Below the pieces are notes generated by a model. It ran no database searches. It was not told the origin of the DNA and was given only the letters and a program-made list of their open reading frames with translations. 64,000 nucleotides of DNA, from positions 992,001-1,056,000 of the forward strand of contig NZ_OZ061318.1 of NCBI RefSeq assembly GCF_964063345.1. Direction: 5' to 3'. Of the stretch, positions 56,469-64,000 are shown one piece after another; position 1 is the stretch's first letter, and each line of letters begins with the position of its first letter. The position numbers and the translations under genes are program-made. This DNA is from Pseudomonas lini (GTDB lineage Bacteria; Pseudomonadota; Gammaproteobacteria; Pseudomonadales; Pseudomonadaceae).

Positions 56469-57144
56469 GTTGGCGCCACTGTTGGTGTCTGCGCTGATCC
56501 TCGGCCTGCTCGGCGGCGGGCATTGCCTGGGCATGTGCGGAGGCTTGATGGGCGCATTGACCCTGGCGATTCCCAAGGAACAGCGCAGCCGACGCTTTCG
56601 ATTGTTGCTGGCCTACAACCTGGGGCGAATTCTCAGCTACGCCGCGGCCGGCCTGCTGATCGGCCTGGCCGGCTGGGCCGTGGCCAATAGCCCGGCGGCG
56701 ATGTTCATGCGCATCCTCGCCGGACTGCTGCTGATCGCCATGGGCCTGTACCTGGCCGGCTGGTGGAGCGGCCTGACCCGCATCGAAAGCCTCGGTCGCG
56801 GCCTGTGGCGGCATATCCAGCCGGTAGCCAACAAACTACTGCCAGTGTCGAACCTGCCCCGTGCCCTGCTGCTGGGCGCACTCTGGGGCTGGCTGCCGTG
56901 CGGGTTGGTCTACAGCACATTGCTGTGGTCGGCGAGCCAGGGCAATGCGCTGGACAGTGCATTGCTGATGCTGGCATTCGGGCTGGGCACCTGGCCGGTG
57001 CTGCTCGCCACAGGGCTGGCGGCCGAGCGCGTCACGGCGTTGTTGCGCAAACGCAGCATACGCATGACCGGTGGCTTGCTGGTGATGGTGTTCGGTATCT
57101 GGACCTTGCCGGGGCCGCATCAGCATTGGCTCATGGGGCATTAG
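56461..57144 (+). CDS. TauE/SafE-like membrane protein linked to cbb3 assembly
   Basis: 227 residues with about six helices. The opening GLLGGGHCLGMCGGLMGAL and a second LWGWLPCGLVYSTLLWSA carry cysteines in the DsbD_2/SafE arrangement, suggestive of copper or thiol-redox handling. In other pseudomonads this gene (PA1547-type) always follows ccoS, overlapping it as here (8 nt). Function is inferred from context: metal delivery or oxidase maturation. Confidence 0.85.
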   Translation: MLELAPLLVSALILGLLGGGHCLGMCGGLMGALTLAIPKEQRSRRFRLLLAYNLGRILSYAAAGLLIGLAGWAVANSPAAMFMRILAGLLLIAMGLYLAGWWSGLTRIESLGRGLWRHIQPVANKLLPVSNLPRALLLGALWGWLPCGLVYSTLLWSASQGNALDSALLMLAFGLGTWPVLLATGLAAERVTALLRKRSIRMTGGLLVMVFGIWTLPGPHQHWLMGH

Positions 57145-57159
57145 ATCGGCAGTGGCCCC

Positions 57160-57248
57160 ATCGCGGGCAAGCCCGCTCCCACAGGATTTGAGAATGCCCA
57201 ATTCGGTGGTCCAAACACAACCCTGTGGGAGCGGGCTTGCCCGCGATG
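57160..57248. repeat. REP palindrome pair
   Basis: ATCGCGGGCAAGCCCGCTCC and CCTGTGGGAGCGGGCTTGCC in inverted orientation, between the ccoS neighbour and hemN. Confidence 0.92.
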
Positions 57249-57279
57249 AGGCCCGCACCTGCGACACAGATCCCGACCG

Positions 57280-57321
57280 TTGATGCAAATCAACATGCCC
57301 ATACGCTCCTCCCCCTAGACT
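57280..57321 (+). promoter_or_regulatory. Anr-dependent class II promoter of hemN
   Basis: Perfect Anr box TTGATGCAAATCAA (57280-57293). TAGACT at 57316-57321 lies exactly 29.5 bp from the box centre, the spacing of a class II FNR/Anr promoter (box at -41.5), giving a start near 57328 and a 30-nt leader to the hemN ATG. Confidence 0.92.
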
Positions 57322-57357
57322 CGCCCACACTGCCAGCCTATCCGGGGGAATGCCCGC

Positions 57358-58740
57358 ATGCTCGACGCCATTCGTTGGGACACTGATCTGATCCGCCGTT
57401 ACGACCTGGCGGGCCCGCGCTACACGTCGTACCCGACCGCCGTACAGTTCGACAGCCAGGTCGGCACCTTCGACCTGTTTCATGCCCTGCGCGACAGCCG
57501 TAAAGCCCTTCGGCCGCTGTCGCTGTATGTGCACGTGCCGTTCTGCGCGAACATTTGCTACTACTGCGCCTGCAACAAAGTCATCACCAAAGACCGCGGC
57601 CGTGCCCTGTCCTATTTGCAGCGTCTGGAACAGGAAATCCAGCTGATTGCCTGTCATCTCGACCCCTCGCAGAAAGTCGAGCAGCTGCATTTCGGCGGCG
57701 GCACACCGACCTTTCTCAGCCATGACGAACTGCGCCAGTTGATGGCTCAGCTGCGCAAGCATTTCAATCTGCTGGACGACGATTCCGGCGACTACGGCAT
57801 CGAGATCGACCCTCGCGAGGCTGATTGGTCGACCATGGGCCTGCTCCGGGAACTGGGCTTCAACCGGGTCAGCATTGGCGTTCAAGACCTTGATCCGGCG
57901 GTGCAACGGGCGGTCAATCGCCTGCAAAGCCTGGAAGAAACCCGTGCGGTGATCGATGCCGCCCGAACCCTGCAATTTCGCTCGATCAACATCGATCTGA
58001 TCTACGGCCTGCCAAAGCAGACACCCGAAAACTTCGCCCGCACCGTCGACGAAGTCATGAGCCTGCAACCGGATCGGCTCTCGGTGTTCAACTACGCCCA
58101 TCTGCCGGAACGCTTCATGCCGCAACGGCGGATCAACAGCGACGAACTGCCGACACCGGCGCAAAAACTGGAAATGCTCCAGGGCACCATCGAGCAGCTG
58201 ACCAAAGCCGGTTACCGCTATATCGGCATGGACCACTTCGCGCTGCCCGACGATGAACTGGCGATTGCTCAGGAAGAATCGACCCTGCAACGTAACTTCC
58301 AGGGCTATACCACCCACGGTCATTGCGATTTGATCGGTCTGGGAGTATCGGCGATCAGCCAGATCGGCGATTTGTACTGCCAGAACAGCAGTGATCTGAA
58401 TCAGTACCAGAACACGCTGGCCAGCGCACAGCTGGCCACCAGCCGGGGTCTGCTGTGCAACGCCGATGACCGCCTGCGACGTGCGGTCATCCAACAACTG
58501 ATCTGCACTTTCGGTCTGGAATTCGCCCAGATTGAACAAGCCTTCAACATCGACTTTCAGGGTTACTTCGGCGAACTCTGGCCACAGTTGCAGGGAATGG
58601 CCGACGACGGACTGATCGAACTTGATAATGAACGGATTACCGTACTGCCCGCCGGACGATTGTTGGTGCGTTCGGTGTGCATGGTGTTCGACGCGTACCT
58701 GGAACAGCAAAATCGCCAGCGGTTTTCACGGGTTATCTAG
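57358..58740 (+). CDS. hemN: Oxygen-independent coproporphyrinogen III oxidase HemN
   Basis: A radical-SAM enzyme making protoporphyrinogen IX without oxygen. 460 residues; cluster ligands C63, C67, C70 in PFCANICYYCACNK; GGGTPTFL and the C-terminal HemN domain (TYGLEFAQ-like FGLEFAQIEQAF). Normal length. GGGGGAATG lies 5-11 nt before the ATG. Controlled by a textbook Anr promoter, so induced at low oxygen to supply haem for the cbb3 oxidases next door. Confidence 0.97.
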   Translation: MLDAIRWDTDLIRRYDLAGPRYTSYPTAVQFDSQVGTFDLFHALRDSRKALRPLSLYVHVPFCANICYYCACNKVITKDRGRALSYLQRLEQEIQLIACHLDPSQKVEQLHFGGGTPTFLSHDELRQLMAQLRKHFNLLDDDSGDYGIEIDPREADWSTMGLLRELGFNRVSIGVQDLDPAVQRAVNRLQSLEETRAVIDAARTLQFRSINIDLIYGLPKQTPENFARTVDEVMSLQPDRLSVFNYAHLPERFMPQRRINSDELPTPAQKLEMLQGTIEQLTKAGYRYIGMDHFALPDDELAIAQEESTLQRNFQGYTTHGHCDLIGLGVSAISQIGDLYCQNSSDLNQYQNTLASAQLATSRGLLCNADDRLRRAVIQQLICTFGLEFAQIEQAFNIDFQGYFGELWPQLQGMADDGLIELDNERITVLPAGRLLVRSVCMVFDAYLEQQNRQRFSRVI

Positions 58741-58786
58741 CCATCAGCTCACTGGCCGGTCTGCTAAATGCTGATTTTACGCCCCT

Positions 58787-58799
58787 GCGACAAAATCGC
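58787..58799. promoter_or_regulatory. GCGA-N5-TCGC palindrome upstream of anr
   Basis: GCGACAAAATCGC, 72 nt before the anr start. Similar in flavour to the cco GCGAC palindromes but with a shorter distance between the arms. Confidence 0.3.
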
Positions 58800-58870
58800 C
58801 GCGTGCCTGAATGTCCTCCCGTGGGTTACCCTTACAGCTTATGTGTGTTTTTCCCACAAGGATTAAAGAA

Positions 58871-59605
58871 ATGTCCGAGCCAGTAAAGCTGCGCGCTCAT
58901 AGTCAGGCCCATTGCAAGGATTGCAGCCTGGCCCCTCTCTGCCTGCCACTTTCTCTGAATCTGGAAGACATGGATGCGCTGGACGATATCGTCAAACGTG
59001 GTCGCCCGCTGAAAAAAGGCGAGTTTCTGTTTCGCCAGGGCGACACGTTCGATTCCGTTTATGCAGTACGCTCCGGCGCCCTGAAAACCTTCAGCCTGAG
59101 CGATGGTGGCGAAGAGCAGCTCACTGGCTTCCACTTGCCGAGTGAACTGGTCGGCCTGTCGGGCATGGACACTGAAAAGCACCCGGTCTCGGCGCAAGCC
59201 CTGGAAACCACCTCGGTGTGCGAAATCCCTTTCGATCGCCTCGACGAACTGGCCCTGCAACTGCCACAACTGCGCCGTCAGTTGATGCGGGTAATGAGCC
59301 GCGAGATTCGCGACGATCAGCAGATGATGTTGCTGCTGTCGAAGAAAACCGCCGACGAGCGCATCGCCACTTTCCTGGTCAACCTGTCGGCACGTTTCCG
59401 CGCCCGGGGCTTCTCGGCCAACCAGTTCCGGTTGAGCATGTCGCGCAACGAGATCGGCAACTATCTGGGTCTGGCGGTGGAAACCGTGTCCCGGGTGTTC
59501 ACCCGTTTCCAGCAAAACGAACTGATCGCCGCCGAAGGCAAGGAAATCCACATCCTCGACCCGATCCAGCTCTGCGCCTTGGCCGGCGGTTCGCTCGAAG
59601 GCTGA
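58871..59605 (+). CDS. anr: Oxygen-responsive regulator Anr (FNR homologue)
   Basis: A 244-residue CRP/FNR-family activator that binds TTGAT-N4-ATCAA with an intact [4Fe-4S] cluster. Cysteines C15, C18 and C24 ([11 protein letters not shown]) and C117 (TSVCEIP) are the ligands. The cyclic-nucleotide-like fold is followed by a long dimer helix and the recognition helix [20 protein letters not shown], with the E--SR contacts. ATG 58871 with AAGGA 9 nt upstream; an open extension to 58811 lacks support. Regulates the neighbouring hemN, cco2 and probably ccoG. Confidence 0.97.
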   Translation: MSEPVKLRAHSQAHCKDCSLAPLCLPLSLNLEDMDALDDIVKRGRPLKKGEFLFRQGDTFDSVYAVRSGALKTFSLSDGGEEQLTGFHLPSELVGLSGMDTEKHPVSAQALETTSVCEIPFDRLDELALQLPQLRRQLMRVMSREIRDDQQMMLLLSKKTADERIATFLVNLSARFRARGFSANQFRLSMSRNEIGNYLGLAVETVSRVFTRFQQNELIAAEGKEIHILDPIQLCALAGGSLEG

Positions 59606-59616
59606 TAGCGACGATT

Positions 59617-59642
59617 GCGGCTGAGCGAAACGGTTCAGCCGC
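59617..59642 (+). terminator. Hairpin after anr
   Basis: GCGGCTGA-gcgaaacggt-TCAGCCGC with no T tract, 12 nt after the anr stop. TATACT at 59646-59651 just downstream may be the apt -10. Confidence 0.5.
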
Positions 59643-59684
59643 CGTTATACTGCGACGTTTGCAGCCCGCCAGGACACCTCGACG

Positions 59685-60233
59685 ATGGTCTTCGACTCCT
59701 TCGACATCAAATCCTTGATCCGCCCCGTGATCGACTTCCCCAAGCCGGGCGTGATCTTTCGCGACATCACCCCATTGTTCCAGTCACCCACGGCCCTGCG
59801 CCTGGTGATGGACAGCTTTGCCCATCGTTACGTCGAAGCCGACTTCACCCACATCGGCGCCATGGATGCCCGTGGCTTTCTGATCGGTTCGATCCTGGCC
59901 TATCAGCTGAACAAACCGCTGGTGCTGTTCCGCAAGCAGGGCAAACTGCCGGCCGACGTGCTGGCCGAGGGTTATGCCACCGAGTACGGCGAAGCGTTTC
60001 TCGAAGTCCATGCCGACAGCTTGTGTGAGGGTGATGCGGTGGTGATGTTCGATGACCTGATCGCCACTGGCGGCACGCTGATCGCGGCGGCCAACCTGAT
60101 TCGGCGCATGGGCGCCCGGGTGCATGAAGCGGCGGCGATCATCGACTTGCCGGAGCTGGGTGGCTCGCAGCGGCTGGAAGACATGGGGATTCCTACTTTC
60201 TGTTTGACGCAGTTTGCCCTTACCGATAAATAA
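59685..60233 (+). CDS. apt: Adenine phosphoribosyltransferase
   Basis: A purine-salvage enzyme turning adenine and PRPP into AMP. 182 residues, with [20 protein letters not shown] at the N-terminus and the PRPP-binding [18 protein letters not shown] loop. Monocistronic, after anr, with its own likely promoter. Confidence 0.97.
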   Translation: MVFDSFDIKSLIRPVIDFPKPGVIFRDITPLFQSPTALRLVMDSFAHRYVEADFTHIGAMDARGFLIGSILAYQLNKPLVLFRKQGKLPADVLAEGYATEYGEAFLEVHADSLCEGDAVVMFDDLIATGGTLIAAANLIRRMGARVHEAAAIIDLPELGGSQRLEDMGIPTFCLTQFALTDK

Positions 60234-60252
60234 GCAGCGTCTGTACTGACGC

Positions 60253-60318
60253 CATCGCGGGCAAGCCCGCTCCCACAAGGTCAGCGCGGAACCTGTGGGA
60301 GCGGGCTTGCCCGCGATG
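60253..60318. repeat. REP palindrome pair
   Basis: ATCGCGGGCAAGCCCGCTCC and CCTGTGGGAGCGGGCTTGCC in inverted orientation, with only 15-20 nt between the units, between convergent apt and the dehydrogenase. Confidence 0.92.
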
Positions 60319-60342
60319 GCGTCAGCCGCAACACCGCCTATT

Positions 60343-61491
60343 TCAAAGCCCCATTTGCTTGCTGATGATCTCGTTCATCACTTCCCGCGTCCCGCCGCCA
60401 ATCGACAGAATCCGGTTATCGCGATACAGCCGCTCCACCAGACTTTCACGCATGTAACCCAGACCGCCGAGAATCTGCACCGCATCGGTCGTAATGCGAT
60501 CAGCCGTGTCGGTAGCAAAATTCTTGGCCATGGAAATCTCCTTGATCACACTCTGCCCGGCGGCCATTTTCGCCGCCTGGCGGTAGGTGAATTCCCGTGA
60601 CACCTCCAGCGCCGTGGCCATTTCCGCGAGACGGTGCTTGAGCACCTGGAACTTGCCGATGGGTTTGCCAAAGGCTTCACGCTGACGAGCCCACTTCAGG
60701 CTCTCCTCTAACGCCAACTGCGCGGTCATGTTGGCCATCAGTGCCAGGGCCAGACGCTCGCTCTGGAAGTTGCCCATGATGCAGGCGAAGCCCATGTTCT
60801 CGGCCCCGATCAGATGGCTAACCGGCACCCGGCAATCATCGAAAAACAATTCGGCGGTGTCCGACGCCCACCAGCCCATTTTCCTCAACTGCCGACCGAC
60901 GGTGAAACCGGGCGTGCCCTTCTCGATCAGCAACAAACTGATACCGCCAAACCCCGGCTCGCCGGTGCGCACCGCGACGGTGTAGAAATCCGCACGAACG
61001 CCGCTGGTAATGAAGGTTTTGCTGCCGCTGACCCGGTAAAAGGCGCCGTCACGTACGGCGCGGGTTTGCAGATTGGCGACGTCGGAGCCGCCGCTGGGCT
61101 CGGTGACGGCCAGGGCGCTGATCTTCTCGCCCGCCAGCACCTGAGGCACAACGCGATCGCGGACTTCGGGCCTGGCCCACTTGAGGATCGGCGGCAGACC
61201 AATGTCCAGCGAGCCCAGCCCCGCGACCAGACCACCGGAACCGCAGCGCATCAGCTCTTCACTGGCGGCGATCTTGGCGAACACATCGCCTTCGTGGCTG
61301 CCACCCAAGGCTTCTGGATAACCAATGCCCAGAATCCCCGCCATGCCGGCCTTTAAGTAGAGCTCACGGGGGAAGCTTTCGGCTTCTTCCCACTGGTCGA
61401 TGTCCGGAAGAATCTCGCGTTCGACGAAACGTCTGACGCTGTCGCGGACCAATTGGTGGCTGGGGTCGAAGTATTCCTGAAAGGCAGGCAT
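60343..61491 (-). CDS. Acyl-CoA dehydrogenase
   Basis: A 382-residue flavoenzyme for the first step of beta-oxidation or a branched-chain/aromatic pathway. FAD and substrate motifs: ALAVTEPSGGSDVANLQTRA, SGSKTFITSGVRADFYTVAV, AFGKPIGKFQVLKHRLAEM, and the C-terminal DAVQILGGLGYMRESLVERLYRD with IGGGTREVM. The substrate is not deducible (PA1535-type). ATG 61491 begins MPAFQEYFDPSHQL. It lies about 115 nt downstream of recR. Confidence 0.92.
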   Translation of the reverse strand: MPAFQEYFDPSHQLVRDSVRRFVEREILPDIDQWEEAESFPRELYLKAGMAGILGIGYPEALGGSHEGDVFAKIAASEELMRCGSGGLVAGLGSLDIGLPPILKWARPEVRDRVVPQVLAGEKISALAVTEPSGGSDVANLQTRAVRDGAFYRVSGSKTFITSGVRADFYTVAVRTGEPGFGGISLLLIEKGTPGFTVGRQLRKMGWWASDTAELFFDDCRVPVSHLIGAENMGFACIMGNFQSERLALALMANMTAQLALEESLKWARQREAFGKPIGKFQVLKHRLAEMATALEVSREFTYRQAAKMAAGQSVIKEISMAKNFATDTADRITTDAVQILGGLGYMRESLVERLYRDNRILSIGGGTREVMNEIISKQMGL

Positions 61492-61606
61492 CGGCGAGCT
61501 CCACTGAAGGTTCAGCGAAGTTAACCGAGCGCTTGCTTGGTTTTCAATAGAGCTGTGTGAATCAGATGGACCGAGGTGCTTGCCCTCGAAGGGGCCAGTT
61601 CAGACA

Positions 61607-62209
61607 CTACAAGGCAATCGGCTTACGCCCGGCAAACGAATGCGCCAATGTCCCGCCGTCCACCAGCTCCAGCTCGCCACCCAACGGCACGCCATGGGCG
61701 ATTCGCGAGGCGATCAGGCCTTTGTTGCTGAGCAACTGGGCGATGTAATGCGCCGTGGCTTCGCCTTCCACCGTCGGGTTGGTGGCGAGGATGACTTCGG
61801 CAAACGTGCCCGCCTCTTCGATCCGCGCCATCAATTGGGGAATACCGATGGCGTCCGGCCCCAAGCCGTCGAGCGGCGACAGGTGGCCTTTGAGCACGAA
61901 GTAGCGACCGCGGAAACCAGTCTGCTCCACCGCGTAAACATCCATCGGACCTTCCACCACACACAGCAAGGTGTCGTCGCGGCGTGGATCGGCGCATTGC
62001 GGGCACAGATCGTCCTCGGTCAGCGTGCGGCACAAGCGGCAGTGGCCCACTCCTTCCATGGCCTGGCTCAGCGCCTGGGCCAGTCGCGAACCGCCGCTGC
62101 GATCACGCTCAAGCAGTTGCAACGCCATGCGCTGGGCAGTTTTCTGACCCACACCCGGCAAAATTCGCAGGGCATCGATCAGTTGGCGAATCAAAGGGCT
62201 GAAGCTCAT
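61607..62209 (-). CDS. recR: Recombination protein RecR
   Basis: A recombination mediator with RecF/RecO, 200 residues. N-terminal helix-hairpin-helix ([21 protein letters not shown]), C4 zinc finger [16 protein letters not shown] and a TOPRIM domain ([17 protein letters not shown]). In most gammaproteobacteria dnaX-ybaB-recR form an operon; here a medium-chain oxidoreductase is inserted between ybaB and recR. Confidence 0.96.
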   Translation of the reverse strand: MSFSPLIRQLIDALRILPGVGQKTAQRMALQLLERDRSGGSRLAQALSQAMEGVGHCRLCRTLTEDDLCPQCADPRRDDTLLCVVEGPMDVYAVEQTGFRGRYFVLKGHLSPLDGLGPDAIGIPQLMARIEEAGTFAEVILATNPTVEGEATAHYIAQLLSNKGLIASRIAHGVPLGGELELVDGGTLAHSFAGRKPIAL

Positions 62210-62283
62210 GGGGAAAAGTCCGACATAACAACGAGACGCGGTTTATACCCGCGCCTCTGTTTAGCGTCAAATAGCAGCGTCAA

Positions 62284-63321
62284 TTACTCAGTCTGCGCGA
62301 CCCGTACCACCAGTTTGCCGAAGTTTCGTCCCTCCAGCAGACCGATGAACGCCTGGGGTGCGTTCTCCAGACCGTCGACCACGTCCTCACGGAATTTCAC
62401 TTTGCCATCACGCACCCATGACGCCATTGCGCTGATGAACTCTGGCTGACGGTCACCGTAGTCGTCGAACACAATAAAGCCCTGAATCCGCACGCGCTTG
62501 GTCAGCAGCGTGCGCTGCAATTGTGGCAAGCGATCTGGCCCGCTCGGCTTTTCATTGGTGTTGTAGGAGGCAATCAAACCGCAAAGAGGAATCCGCGCCT
62601 TGGTGTTGAGCAGCGGCAGCACCGCATCGAACACCTTGCCTCCGACATTTTCAAAGTAGATATCGACGCCTTTGAAGCAGGCCAGCGCCAACTCTTCAGC
62701 GAAATCCGGGCGCTTGTGGTCGATACAGGCATCGAAGCCCAGCTCCTCGACCACGTAGCGGCATTTGTCCGCGCCGCCGGCCACACCGACCACTCGCAAG
62801 CCCTTGATCTTCGCCACTTGGCCGACCACCGACCCCACCGCGCCGGACGCAGCCGCTACCACCAGGGTTTCGCCTTCCTTTGGCTGGCCGATGTCCATCA
62901 ACCCCATGTAGGCGGTCATGCCGGGCATGCCCAGCACACCCAGGGCCATCGACGGACTCTGCAGCCCGGACGGGATCGGAATGATGTTGCGTCCGTCACT
63001 GATGCTGTGGCTCTGCCACCCTGTGACGCCGACCACCAGATCGCCTTCATGGAATTTAGGATGCAACGAGCGCTCGACACGACTGACCGCCCCGCCGGTC
63101 ATCACCTCGTCGATTTCTACCGGTGCAGCGTAGGACGGCGCGTCGCTCATACGACCGCGCATGTAGGGATCGAGCGACAGATAAAGCGTCTTGAGCAGTA
63201 CCTGACCATCGGCCAGGTCTGGCAGCGCTACCCGTTCCAGGCGGAAATTCTCTGGCGTCGGCGCGCCCACCGGGCGGGACACCAGAACGATACGCTGGTT
63301 GAGGGTCAATGCTTGCGGCAT
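62284..63321 (-). CDS. NADP-dependent medium-chain oxidoreductase
   Basis: A 345-residue MDR-superfamily enzyme of the 2-alkenal reductase / CurA type, probably reducing alpha,beta-unsaturated ketones or aldehydes. NADPH motif AAASGAVGSVVGQVAKIKG, PGMTAYMGL, and the family-typical DPYMRGRM near the N-terminus. No zinc ligands. ATG 63321 (MPQALTLNQRIVLV) has GGAG about 7 nt upstream. Inserted between ybaB and recR. Confidence 0.9.
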   Translation of the reverse strand: MPQALTLNQRIVLVSRPVGAPTPENFRLERVALPDLADGQVLLKTLYLSLDPYMRGRMSDAPSYAAPVEIDEVMTGGAVSRVERSLHPKFHEGDLVVGVTGWQSHSISDGRNIIPIPSGLQSPSMALGVLGMPGMTAYMGLMDIGQPKEGETLVVAAASGAVGSVVGQVAKIKGLRVVGVAGGADKCRYVVEELGFDACIDHKRPDFAEELALACFKGVDIYFENVGGKVFDAVLPLLNTKARIPLCGLIASYNTNEKPSGPDRLPQLQRTLLTKRVRIQGFIVFDDYGDRQPEFISAMASWVRDGKVKFREDVVDGLENAPQAFIGLLEGRNFGKLVVRVAQTE

Positions 63322-63420
63322 GTGAACGTCTCCTTGATCGATGAATTTCGGCTGTATAGGGAGCAGACCGTTGTGGCGTTGTCGCGTTCGAAGTTTCGTC
63401 AGTTGTACCGAGGTGACTTC

Positions 63421-63486
63421 ATCGCGGGCAAGCCACGCTCCCACAGGATTCTGGTGATCCCTGTGGGAGCGGGCTTGTCCGCGAAG
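63421..63486. repeat. REP palindrome pair
   Basis: ATCGCGGGCAAGCCACGCTC and CCTGTGGGAGCGGGCTTGTCC in inverted orientation, with about 15 nt between, upstream of the oxidoreductase. Confidence 0.9.
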
Positions 63487-63524
63487 GCTGCCTCACAGGC
63501 ACCCTACTTCCAACAAACGGAAAC

Positions 63525-63558
63525 AAAAATGCCAGGCGCGATGCCTGGCATTTTTTTG
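63525..63558 (-). terminator. Bidirectional terminator after ybaB
   Basis: AAAATGCCAGGC-gcgat-GCCTGGCATTTTTTT, a strong stem with A and T tracts, 26 nt past the ybaB stop. It separates ybaB from the oxidoreductase transcription unit, so recR is probably not driven from dnaX here. Confidence 0.92.
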
Positions 63559-63584
63559 TAACCCATCCGATGCGCGTTGGCGAA

Positions 63585-63923
63585 TCAGAATGGCAGTTTC
63601 ATACCCGGTGGCAATTGCATGCCAGCGGTCACGCCGGACATTTTGTCCTGGCTGTTGGCTTCGATCTTGCGTACGGCGTCGTTGACGGCTGCGGCGAATA
63701 CCGCCTCGAGCATTTCCTTGTCGTCTTCGCTCAGGCCTTCGACCAGGCTTGGATCGATGGTCACGCGTTTGACGTCGTGACGACCGGTCATCACCACGGT
63801 GACCATATCGCCGCCAGCTTTACCGGTGACTTCGGCGTTGGCCAGTTCTTCCTGCATCTTGGCCATTTTTTCCTGCATCTGCTGCGCCTGCTTCATCAGG
63901 CCGGCCATGCCACCTTTCATCAT
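63585..63923 (-). CDS. ybaB: YbaB/EbfC nucleoid-associated protein
   Basis: A 112-residue dimeric DNA-binding protein. [24 protein letters not shown] is the methionine/glutamine-rich N-terminal helix; [13 protein letters not shown] and LPPGMKLPF complete the family pattern. ATG 63923 with GAGGTGA 8 nt upstream. dnaX would be expected immediately upstream, at or just beyond the right edge; the remaining 77 nt show no assignable coding end. Confidence 0.94.
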   Translation of the reverse strand: MMKGGMAGLMKQAQQMQEKMAKMQEELANAEVTGKAGGDMVTVVMTGRHDVKRVTIDPSLVEGLSEDDKEMLEAVFAAAVNDAVRKIEANSQDKMSGVTAGMQLPPGMKLPF

Positions 63924-64000
63924 GGGAATCACCTCAAAAGTACTTGGATAAAAACAGCGCCCGGCGAATGCGGCCAAGCGCCTTCAGTTATTAGTCCTGA

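Noticed and set aside
63924..64000. The 3' end of dnaX at the right edge
   Set aside because: Expected from gene order, but none of the three minus-strand frames in the last 77 nt can be recognised as DnaX.

Overview
The window is a stretch of Pseudomonas chromosome, most likely from the P. fluorescens group. The evidence is the high GC content, the gene content and order (gap-mfd, mtnP-nagZ-psrA-lexA-sulA, topA, fadBA, uup-slt, acnA, aer, two tandem cbb3 oxidase operons, ccoGHIS-hemN-anr-apt, recR-ybaB), and about thirteen copies of the short REP palindrome typical of that group. No rRNA, tRNA, CRISPR array, insertion sequence or prophage was recognised. Species identification is an inference.

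Region 1 (1-11000): the 5' part of an apbE flavinyltransferase gene, an MFS carboxylate transporter, a GAPDH with a long N-terminal extension, the transcription-repair coupling factor mfd, a CsiV-like exported protein, and a SWIM/SNF2 helicase. Region 2 (11000-24300): mtnP and nagZ, the fatty-acid-sensing repressor psrA with two operator palindromes, lexA-sulA behind two SOS boxes, two small hypothetical genes, topA, a DUF1653 gene and the beta-oxidation operon fadBA. A probable small RNA with a sigma-S-like promoter and an intrinsic terminator follows, then a small membrane-anchored protein and a universal stress protein. Region 3 (24300-36900): the ABC-F ATPase uup, the lytic transglycosylase slt, an accessory Fic enzyme, an ABC exporter, a small PA1571-type protein, pdxB, a MATE efflux pump, tusA and rlmM.

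Region 4 (36900-60240) is a respiration and oxygen-response neighbourhood: acnA, a CPBP membrane protease, the aerotaxis receptor aer, an alpha/beta hydrolase, ccoNOQP copy 2, ccoNOQP copy 1, a lower-GC metallophosphoesterase insertion, ccoG-ccoH-ccoI-ccoS, a TauE/SafE-like membrane protein, hemN, anr and apt. Anr-type boxes (TTGAT-N4-ATCAA or close) precede cco2, cco1, ccoG and hemN. A second palindrome, GCGAC-N5-GTCGC, occurs upstream of both cco1 and ccoG, which suggests a second (RegA/RoxR-like) redox input. Together these genes make and mature cbb3 terminal oxidases (subunits, copper import, assembly), supply haem without oxygen (hemN), and sense oxygen (anr, aer). Region 5 (60240-64000): an acyl-CoA dehydrogenase, recR, a medium-chain NADP-dependent oxidoreductase and ybaB.

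Most of the window is core genome. I found no convincing multi-gene undescribed system. The best leads are regulatory (the sRNA, the shared palindromes, a FliA-like promoter for aer, an Anr box inside a coding region), plus two accessory genes (Fic, metallophosphoesterase) and the SWIM-SNF2 protein.
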